This document shows positions 30,632 through 37,251 of a stretch of DNA of 64,000 bases, in pieces. A model generated the notes under the pieces. That model ran no database searches. It was not told the origin of the DNA and was given only the letters and a program-made list of their open reading frames with translations. The stretch spans positions 29,179 to 93,178 of the forward strand of contig NZ_KB822588.1 of NCBI RefSeq assembly GCF_000364605.1. Reading direction: 5' to 3'. This stretch comes from Nocardioides sp. Iso805N (GTDB lineage Bacteria > Actinomycetota > Actinomycetes > Propionibacteriales > Nocardioidaceae). Both the position numbers and the translations under genes were made by a program. Numbering within the stretch: the first letter of the stretch is position 1; every line of letters starts with the position of its first letter.

Positions 30632-33621
30632 GGGCTCGCCTGTTCGGTCGGTGCCGGCTGCTCGGTCGGTGACGGAGGTGCCGTCTGCCCGTCGTCGGCG
30701 AACTGCGCGCTGAGGGCCAGGTCCATGCTCACGTTCGGCGTCGCCCGGTAGTTGGAGTGCACCTCGACGCTGATCACGTTGCTGCCGGCGACGAGGTCCG
30801 AGGAGTCGAGCGAGACGGTGAGAGGGTCGGCCATCGCGGCTGCCGTCTTCGGCGCCGCGGTCGCGTACGTCGAGGGCCCGACCTGGCCGGCAGGGAGGTT
30901 CTTGCGGGCCACCTCGTGGCCGTTGAGGTAGACCACGACGCCGTCGTCGGCCCGCGTCGTCAGCCTGAGCACACTCAGCTGGCTGGGATCGTCGACGGTG
31001 AAGGACCGCCGGTAGTAGGTCGTGATCTGACGCTGCTGGCCCGGGGGTACATCGACATTCGTCACGATCGACGGATCACCCCAGCCCAGGGGTGCGGCGC
31101 CGCTCGGCCACGCTGAGTCGTCGAAGGGGACCGACTGCCATCCCACGGCCGGCGGGGCGCTGGCGTTGACGAGGTAGTGCCAAGCCGACCCTGCCGCGAC
31201 CAAGTCGACCCGGATCGACGCCACGGCCGTCGTGGGCGACCGATCGCCCTGGCCGTCGGTGGCCCGCACGAAGAAGCGGTCGTCGGGGGCGGAGTCGGCA
31301 ACCTGGATGCTGGTCTGGGTAGTGGTGGCCACGACACGGCCGCCGCGCAGTACCTCGTACGTCGTACCGGTCGCGCCCGAGCCGGTCCAGGACAGCGTGG
31401 CGACCTGGCCCGAGAGCTCGGCGGTCAGTCCGGTCGGCGCCGGCGGGGCGGTGTGCGGTCGTACGGCGAACCGCACGAAGCCGCCTGCCCACTGGCTGCG
31501 GCCGTCGGTGGCGATGACACTGGTGAAGCTGCCGCCGGCCCAGAGGGTGCCGTCCGAAGCGACGTCCAGCGCCCACGCGCCGTAGCCGTTGCGTGCCTTC
31601 GCGGTCGGGTGGAACGCCGGGAGATAGGTGCCGGTGGCGGCGTCCCACGCGCCGACGTAGTCGATCGCGTTCGCCTGCTGCCACGTCGGATCGGTGTCGC
31701 CTGGGGAGAGCGAGTAGCTCTGCTGGCCGGAGAAGGCCCAGTCGCCACAGTGGCAGCCGCCGTAGACGACCTGGTCGTTGTTGTCCGTGATCGCCTGAAC
31801 ATCGCCGCCGGCACGCATGACGTTGAGGCTGATCGGCGCCAGACTGGACGCGTCGTACCCGAACATGGAGTGCTCGCTGCCGCCGACCCAGAACGTGTCG
31901 CCGGTGGCGTGGATCGCCTGCTGGTACGGCGAGCTGGCGACCGAGTAGAGCGGGCTGAACGGGATGACCGCGGCTCCCGGAGCCGCCGAGATGATCGCCT
32001 CGCGCATCGCCGGGGTGGTGCCGGACTTGGTGAAGTAGCCCGAGACGTAGACCCGACTGCCGTCGCTGCTGGCGTCGATCGACTGAACCTCGCCGTCGAA
32101 GGCCGGATTCCAGGTGGGGTCCGGGGTCGCGTCGGCGACGTTGAGCCGGGCCGCCTTGCGCGCATAGACGGCGTAGCGCGAACTGCCGCCGGTGAAGTGG
32201 GTGAAGTCGCCGCCGAGGTAGAGCCAGTCCCCCTGGACGTCCATCGTCTGGACCTCGGCATGCTCACTGCTGATGCGGTCCTCAACCTTGATCGGCCAGC
32301 TGGTCGCGGTTGCTCCCGTCGTCGGGTCCAGCGCGACCAGAGCGGGCTGGGCGACGCCGTTCACCGTGTCGAACTCACCGCCCACCGCGAGGGTCCCGTT
32401 CGGCAGGGCCGCCAGCGCGTTGACCTGGCCGTCGAGCACCGGGCGGAAGCCCGGGAGCCAGTCCCCGGTCGTCGCGTCGAAGGCGGCCAGATAGCTCTGT
32501 GGGACCGACTGGGTGGCGGCTCCGGCGGGGGAGCGGTCGGCGTGTTCCTCGACGCGGGCGAAGTTCCCGCCGACGTACATCACGTTGCCGATCTGCGCGA
32601 AGGCATGGGCCTCGGTGTGGAGCTCGTCGGTGTTGCCGTCGGCCAGGCCGGCCACCCCCCAGGTGCCGGGCAGAGCCGCAGACTGAGCCAACGGTGGCTG
32701 TTCCTCCTGGGGCGCTCCGGAGTCGGGAATGCTCGGGTAGCTGAGCTGGTCTGTGGTCAGCTCGGGCCGCAGCCAGACCTGTGTCATCGGCGTGGCGTAG
32801 GCGCCCTCGGTGGCGTAGAGGAACGAGCTCGCATCGGTCGAGCCAGCGATCGCACGGCCGTAGTTGAAGCCCGACACCCAGCCGTTGGCCGCGTCCAGGT
32901 AGCTCCACAACCGGTTGATCCCGTCACTCCCGTCTCCATCGATGTTGCGGGTCGTCACACCCTGCAGGACGGTGCTGCTTCGACCTCCGGTGTCGCGGTC
33001 GCCACTCGGACCGTAGATCGTGGCGTCGGCCGGCTGGCCCGCACCGAAGGCCCACGACCAACGCGGCATCTTGGTCAGCTTGAGCCGGACGTCCGTCGTG
33101 GTGGCGCCTGCACGGTCCGCTGCTCGCACCACGCGTACGCCGTCGACCAGACTCGACGGCGCCGTGCCGTCGAGCAGCCCGTCGATCATCTGGTCGGAGA
33201 GCTGGCGCGGCTTGAAGGCCGCCTGGTTCCAGATGTTGGATTGCACCTGGGCGGGCGTGCCCTGGCCGTCGCCGCCATCGAGCCAACCGTCGCGACCGCG
33301 ACCGATGAGCACCCAGCCGCCGCCATCGGTGGTCATGTCGCAGTAGAACTGCTCCGGTGCGACCAGCGTCGGCGTCACGAGCCAGTAGACGCCATCGGTG
33401 GCGTCCGGCACGTTCTGCTTGATCTCCCAGCAGGATGCGGCGGCTCGCTCGGCCGTGCTCCCGTCAGGCACCCAGGTGGTCGCGGCGGGCACCGGGGTGG
33501 ACGCCCCCTCCGCCCGTGCCTGCGGAGCGACGACAGGTGTGCTGATCGCCACCGCCACGGCTGCGACCGTGGCCGAGATGATCCATCGCCTGCCGCCGCA
33601 CGTCCGGCTCCCACGGCTCAT
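30628..33621 (-). CDS. Large secreted protein: fibrinogen-like domain, beta-propeller repeats, FnIII, C-terminal beta-sandwich
   Basis: 997 residues from ATG 33621. Signal peptide at 1-37 (cleavage near ARA). A fibrinogen-like module follows (CWEIKQNVPDATDGVYWLV, FYCDMTTDGGGWVLIGRGRDG), then delta-60/kelch-like blades (VMYVGGNFARV, LAVGGEFDTVNG, LYLGGDFTHFTGG, VYVSGYFTKSG, LWAGGSFTSV), a fibronectin type III domain (PAPTGLTAELSGQVATLSW) and a beta-sandwich with LTTRADDGVVVYLNGHEV. Probably a surface lectin or adhesin, anchored or released with the polysaccharide. No sortase motif or terminal helix is seen. First large gene of an operon with 4-nt overlaps. Confidence 0.88.
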   Translation of the reverse strand: MSRGSRTCGGRRWIISATVAAVAVAISTPVVAPQARAEGASTPVPAATTWVPDGSTAERAAASCWEIKQNVPDATDGVYWLVTPTLVAPEQFYCDMTTDGGGWVLIGRGRDGWLDGGDGQGTPAQVQSNIWNQAAFKPRQLSDQMIDGLLDGTAPSSLVDGVRVVRAADRAGATTTDVRLKLTKMPRWSWAFGAGQPADATIYGPSGDRDTGGRSSTVLQGVTTRNIDGDGSDGINRLWSYLDAANGWVSGFNYGRAIAGSTDASSFLYATEGAYATPMTQVWLRPELTTDQLSYPSIPDSGAPQEEQPPLAQSAALPGTWGVAGLADGNTDELHTEAHAFAQIGNVMYVGGNFARVEEHADRSPAGAATQSVPQSYLAAFDATTGDWLPGFRPVLDGQVNALAALPNGTLAVGGEFDTVNGVAQPALVALDPTTGATATSWPIKVEDRISSEHAEVQTMDVQGDWLYLGGDFTHFTGGSSRYAVYARKAARLNVADATPDPTWNPAFDGEVQSIDASSDGSRVYVSGYFTKSGTTPAMREAIISAAPGAAVIPFSPLYSVASSPYQQAIHATGDTFWVGGSEHSMFGYDASSLAPISLNVMRAGGDVQAITDNNDQVVYGGCHCGDWAFSGQQSYSLSPGDTDPTWQQANAIDYVGAWDAATGTYLPAFHPTAKARNGYGAWALDVASDGTLWAGGSFTSVIATDGRSQWAGGFVRFAVRPHTAPPAPTGLTAELSGQVATLSWTGSGATGTTYEVLRGGRVVATTTQTSIQVADSAPDDRFFVRATDGQGDRSPTTAVASIRVDLVAAGSAWHYLVNASAPPAVGWQSVPFDDSAWPSGAAPLGWGDPSIVTNVDVPPGQQRQITTYYRRSFTVDDPSQLSVLRLTTRADDGVVVYLNGHEVARKNLPAGQVGPSTYATAAPKTAAAMADPLTVSLDSSDLVAGSNVISVEVHSNYRATPNVSMDLALSAQFADDGQTAPPSPTEQPAPTEQASP

Positions 33622-33944
33622 GACATGTGTCCGTGTCTCGCTCGGTACGTTGGCATCACAGAATGGTGAGGGCCGCGGAGCCGCGCCATGACGCGGAACG
33701 GCGGAGAAATCTCGTCCGGAGGGCTCTGCGCGCTCTCCGGACCCGACGAGGGCGGCACCCATCCGCTGCTCAGCCACAGACCGCGCAGCGCGTCGCTCCA
33801 TCTCCCGACCTCAGCCTCGGTCACGCCGAGATCGGCAGCCACGGCCCGGACCGTGTCTGTCCCGGACAACGCCCGCAGCACGCCACCGATGCGACGCCTC
33901 GTGACATGCGGCTCCTCGCAGGGGCTGTTCTCAGCAGAACCCAC
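33618..33944 (-). CDS. Small helix-turn-helix-like protein at the head of the Wzx/Wzy operon
   Basis: 108 residues from GTG 33944; later GTG starts are possible. The segment RRRIGGVLRALSGTDTVRAV, then AADLGVTEAEVGRW, looks like a helix-turn-helix of the transposase/regulator kind; the C-terminal 50 residues are not recognised. Its stop overlaps the ATG of the fibrinogen-like gene (ATGA), the same coupling as in the rest of the operon, which is the main reason to call it. Confidence 0.45.
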   Translation of the reverse strand: MGSAENSPCEEPHVTRRRIGGVLRALSGTDTVRAVAADLGVTEAEVGRWSDALRGLWLSSGWVPPSSGPESAQSPPDEISPPFRVMARLRGPHHSVMPTYRARHGHMS

Positions 33945-34089
33945 GTGGATGGGAGCGAGTACCGCGCGAGATATGACGCGCGAATGTGAAAAAGCGGCCC
34001 GCGAAGACGCCCCGACGCTTGAGATGTCGCCTCGTGAACGGCCCGACACGCAATCCGTGGGCCCGCGACATGCGCCTCACCACGCCCTC

Positions 34090-34095
34090 TAGGGT
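34090..34095 (+). promoter_or_regulatory. -10 box of leaderless mshD
   Basis: TAGGGT ends 7 nt before ATG 34103. Confidence 0.55.
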
Positions 34096-34102
34096 GAGTC
34101 GC

Positions 34103-34912
34103 ATGCTCGACATCACCTCGCTCGCCCGCCTGACCGAGGCCGCCGACGGCGTCGCGCCGCTCGACGAGTCCACGCTCCTCGCGGTCCGACACCACCCCGA
34201 GTCGGTCGAGGTGTGGGGCGACAACCGCGGCTTCGGGCTGCTGCACGGCGACGAGATGTCTCTGGTGGTGCTGCCGAACGAGCGCGGCACCGGCCTCGGT
34301 CGCCGGCTGCTCCTCCAGGCACCTGCCGAGGCGCGGCTGGCCTGGTCCCACGGCGACCACCCGGCCGCCCGCGCGCTGGCCGCGTCGTACGGCTGGGAGC
34401 GGGTGCGCGAGCTGTGGGTGATGCGACGACCTTCGTCGATCCCGCTGACCGTCGGAGAGGTGCCCGCCGGGATCACGGTGCGCGGGTTCGCGCCCGGCGA
34501 CGAGGACGAGCTGCTGCGCGTCAACGCCGCCGCGTTCGCCTCCCACCCGGAGCAGGGGGCACTGGACCGGGCCGGGTTGCAGGAGCGGATGGCCGAGCCG
34601 TGGTTCTCCGCGGCCGGGCTGATCACCGCGTGGGATGACGCGACCGGTCGCCTGCTCGCCTTCCACTGGACCAAGCAGCACAGCCCTGCGTCAGGCGAGG
34701 TCTACGTCGTCGGGGTCGACCCGGCCGCCCAGGGCCGTGGCCTCGGCCGCCTGGTCACCGTCGCCGGGCTGGCCCACCTGCTCTCGCGCGGGGTCGACGA
34801 GATCCATCTGTACGTCGAGGGTGACAACACCCCCGCGCTGAGGCTCTACTCCGGCCTCGGGTTCTCCCACGCCGCGGCCGACACGCACGTGCAGTATCGC
34901 CGCCGGGCCTGA
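34103..34912 (+). CDS. mshD: Mycothiol synthase (acetyltransferase)
   Basis: 269 residues, two GNAT domains. The C-terminal one is complete (VYVVGVDPAAQGRGLGRLVT for acetyl-CoA, LYVEGDNTPALRLYSGLGF), the N-terminal one degenerate. It acetylates Cys-GlcN-Ins, the last step of mycothiol synthesis. Start at ATG 34103 with a -10 box 7 nt upstream. Together with glnR, sseC and nitrobindin it forms a neighbourhood conserved in actinobacteria. Confidence 0.93.
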   Translation: MLDITSLARLTEAADGVAPLDESTLLAVRHHPESVEVWGDNRGFGLLHGDEMSLVVLPNERGTGLGRRLLLQAPAEARLAWSHGDHPAARALAASYGWERVRELWVMRRPSSIPLTVGEVPAGITVRGFAPGDEDELLRVNAAAFASHPEQGALDRAGLQERMAEPWFSAAGLITAWDDATGRLLAFHWTKQHSPASGEVYVVGVDPAAQGRGLGRLVTVAGLAHLLSRGVDEIHLYVEGDNTPALRLYSGLGFSHAAADTHVQYRRRA

Positions 34913-34919
34913 TGCCGGC

Positions 34920-35870
34920 TCAGCGCAGCGGTCGCACGTGCAGCCCGACCTCGGGATCGACCACCGTCTCCTGCGCCACGGGCATCCCGTCGACGCTCAG
35001 CTGTGCATCGACAGGCACCGACCGCTTGACCAGCCCCAGCGCGATCGGGCCGAGCTCGAAGTGGCGCGCGGAGGAGCCGACGAAGCCCACCTCCCTGCCG
35101 TCGGCGCCGACCAGCGGGGTCGAGGCCTGCGGCAGCCGGTTCTCGGACCCGTCGAGGTGCAGCAGCACCAGCCTGCGCGGCGGACGGCCGAGGGTGTGCA
35201 CCCGAGCGACGGTCTCCTGACCGCGGTAGCAGCCCTTGTCCAGGTGAGTGCCGATCAGGCCGATCTCGTTGGGGATGGTGCGGTGGTCGGTGTCGACGAA
35301 CACCCGTGGCTCGCCGCGCTCGATCCGCAGCGCCTCGTAGGCCCACATCCCGCAGGCCGGACCGGCCGCGTCGACATAGGCCGTGAGCGAGTCGCGCGGG
35401 ATGAACGACGTGCTGCTTGCGGTGCTCGAGCCCGTCGAGACCGGCCGCCAGACCACCGCCAACGACGGCTCGGCCGTCACCGTCACGTCGGACCAGAACC
35501 TCATCCGCTCCAGATAGCTCAGCAGTGCCTCGCCGTGGCCCGGCTCGGTCCAGGCGGTGAACGCCGTACCGTCGTCTGAGCCGGCCAAGAAGTGCTCGAT
35601 GTGGCCCTGGGGCGACAGGATCAGGGCCGAGATCCAGCCACCCGGCGCGAGCCCCTCGAACGCCTGCGAGGTCAGTGAGTGCAGCCAGGTCAGCCGGTCG
35701 GGACCGGCGATCCGGACGACGTCGCGGTGGGAGAGGTCGACGAACCCCTCGCCCGAGGCCAGCGTGCGCTGCTCGACGTTGAACGACCCGTAGTGGGCAG
35801 CCACCGGGGCGTCGACCCCCGATCCTGCGACCGCGCCGGCCAAGGACAACAGCGGGGACACGTCACTCAT
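34920..35870 (-). CDS. ygfZ: Folate-binding protein YgfZ/GcvT-like
   Basis: 316 residues. The YgfZ signature is clear: DKGCYRGQETVARVHTLGRP with the conserved Cys, plus FVDLSHRDVVRIAGPDRLTW and ERGEPRVFVDTDHRTIPNEI. YgfZ helps iron-sulfur cluster enzymes in a folate-dependent way. Its ATG overlaps the fur stop by one base (TGATG). A short Ser/Thr loop (about 35400-35450) carries a degenerate palindromic-repeat arm. Confidence 0.93.
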   Translation of the reverse strand: MSDVSPLLSLAGAVAGSGVDAPVAAHYGSFNVEQRTLASGEGFVDLSHRDVVRIAGPDRLTWLHSLTSQAFEGLAPGGWISALILSPQGHIEHFLAGSDDGTAFTAWTEPGHGEALLSYLERMRFWSDVTVTAEPSLAVVWRPVSTGSSTASSTSFIPRDSLTAYVDAAGPACGMWAYEALRIERGEPRVFVDTDHRTIPNEIGLIGTHLDKGCYRGQETVARVHTLGRPPRRLVLLHLDGSENRLPQASTPLVGADGREVGFVGSSARHFELGPIALGLVKRSVPVDAQLSVDGMPVAQETVVDPEVGLHVRPLR

Positions 35871-36286
35871 CAGCTCTCACACTCCACACACTCACCGAAC
35901 ACGACCAGGTGACCGAGGTCGGGCACGAACCCTCGCTCCGCCTGCAGCCGGGCGGCGAAGTCGCCGGCCACGTCAGGGTCAACAGAGATGACCCGCTGAC
36001 ACTTCCTGCACACCAGGTGGAAGTGCTCGTGCTCGGTCGTCGAATGGTACGTCGCGACGCGGTCCGAGAGGTGGGCGTGCCGCACCAGGCCCAGCTCCTC
36101 GAGCACTTCGAGGTTGCGGTAGACGGTCGAGGCGTTGATCGCCGAGGACGACTCGCGCACGCACGCCAGCACCTCGTCGGGAGTCGCGTGCTGCAGCTTC
36201 TCCACCGCGGCGAGGACGAGCTCGCGCTGGGGGGTCAGCCGGTAGCCGCTCCCCCGCAGGCGCTCACGCCAGTCCTCGTCGCTCAT
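35870..36286 (-). CDS. Fur-family metal-dependent repressor
   Basis: 138 residues from ATG 36286 (GTG 36313 is an alternative that would overlap the upstream stop). Winged helix (GYRLTPQRELVLAAVEKL, INASTVYRNLEVLEELGLVR) and a metal domain with HEHFHLVCRKC and the C-terminal pair CVEC. It could be Zur-, Fur- or PerR-like; the ligands visible do not decide. In an operon with nitrobindin and ygfZ, it may link metal supply to heme and iron-sulfur proteins. Confidence 0.92.
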   Translation of the reverse strand: MSDEDWRERLRGSGYRLTPQRELVLAAVEKLQHATPDEVLACVRESSSAINASTVYRNLEVLEELGLVRHAHLSDRVATYHSTTEHEHFHLVCRKCQRVISVDPDVAGDFAARLQAERGFVPDLGHLVVFGECVECES

Positions 36287-36299
36287 CGCACGACCAGCC

Positions 36300-36815
36300 T
36301 CACTGCTCGACACGGTTGAGCTGCGCCCACAGGTGCGGCTGCAGCTCCTGCCCCATCGCCTTCATGTCGTAGGCGTACATCAGCTGGCCCTGCACGTTGC
36401 CGTAGAGCCGGTGGCCGGCCGTGACCTCCTTGGCGGTCTCGGTCTGGCCGATCCCGCGGGTGGCGAGCTCGATCTTGCCCTCGGCGGCCTCCCCGAACCA
36501 CACCGACGCCAGCCCGGAGCTGTGCGCCAGCACCATCTCCAGGCGAGCCTTGCCCGGCTCGATCAGCGCGGAGCGGAGGAAGCCTGTCTCCATCGCGCCC
36601 GGACGCAGGCGCTCCTTGGTCTCCGGATCCACCACCCACGACATCGCCGAGTAGTGCAGGAACGGACGCCCGTCCTGCTGGAAGACCAGCTCCTGCTCGA
36701 ACTCGAACTTCTCGATCGTCGGATAGTCGCCGTGCCCGTTGCCGTGCCAGGTGCCGAGCAGCCAGGCGATCGGGGCACAGTCGGGATGGAGGTTCTCGGG
36801 CAGGTGGAAGGGCAC
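36300..36815 (-). CDS. Nitrobindin-like heme-binding beta-barrel protein
   Basis: 171 residues from GTG 36815. The nitrobindin/FABP-like signature is present: LLGTWHGNGHGDYPTIEKFE at the N-terminus and LQPHLWAQLNRVEQ at the C-terminus, where the His is the expected heme ligand. It probably binds ferric heme and reacts with NO or peroxynitrite. Leaderless: minus-strand -10 TAGACT (36827-36822) 6 nt before GTG. Head of the nitrobindin-fur-ygfZ operon. Confidence 0.92.
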   Translation of the reverse strand: MPFHLPENLHPDCAPIAWLLGTWHGNGHGDYPTIEKFEFEQELVFQQDGRPFLHYSAMSWVVDPETKERLRPGAMETGFLRSALIEPGKARLEMVLAHSSGLASVWFGEAAEGKIELATRGIGQTETAKEVTAGHRLYGNVQGQLMYAYDMKAMGQELQPHLWAQLNRVEQ

Positions 36816-36837
36816 GTGGTCAGTCTAGGGTGCGGCT
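36816..36837. promoter_or_regulatory. Symmetric bidirectional leaderless promoter nitrobindin/DsrE gene
   Basis: The 22-bp spacer holds minus-strand -10 TAGACT (36827-36822) and plus-strand -10 TAGGGT (36826-36831). They overlap at TA/AT and each lies 6 nt from its start codon (GTG 36815, ATG 36838). Confidence 0.7.
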
Positions 36838-37200
36838 ATGGCTAGGAAGCTCGTCGTGAAGGTCACCGCAGGCGCAGAGGACGCGGAGCGGTGCAACCAG
36901 GCGTTCACCGTGGCCGCCGCCGCGGCGGCGGCCGGCGCCGAGGTCAGCCTCTGGCTGACGGGCGAATCGGCCTGGTACGGCGTGCCCGGACGCGCGCAGG
37001 AGTTCAGCCTCCCGCTGGCCACCCCGCTCGTCGACCTGCTCGGGATCGTGCTGGCCGAGGGCAGCGTCACCGTCTGCACCCAGTGCGCGGCGCGGCGCGG
37101 GATCACCGAGGGCGACGTCATTCCCGGCGTACAGATCAAGGGAGCGGCCGTCTTCGCCGAGGAGATCCTCGCCGACGGCGTTCAAGCTGTCGTGTACTGA
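36838..37200 (+). CDS. DsrE-family protein
   Basis: 120 residues. KLVVKVTAGAEDAERCNQAF and VSLWLTGESAWYGVPG show a DsrE/TusD-like fold; the Cys pair in VTVCTQCAARRG could carry sulfur. Leaderless from ATG 36838. It is divergent from the nitrobindin operon and may form a unit with the next gene, which has its own ribosome site. Confidence 0.85.
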   Translation: MARKLVVKVTAGAEDAERCNQAFTVAAAAAAAGAEVSLWLTGESAWYGVPGRAQEFSLPLATPLVDLLGIVLAEGSVTVCTQCAARRGITEGDVIPGVQIKGAAVFAEEILADGVQAVVY

Positions 37201-37251
37201 CCACGCCTTCGGCCCTCGGGCCTGTCGATACCCCGATAGCATCGGAGGCAA

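Noticed and set aside
31177..33669. Open frame of 830 codons on the plus strand
   Set aside because: Antisense shadow of the fibrinogen-like gene.
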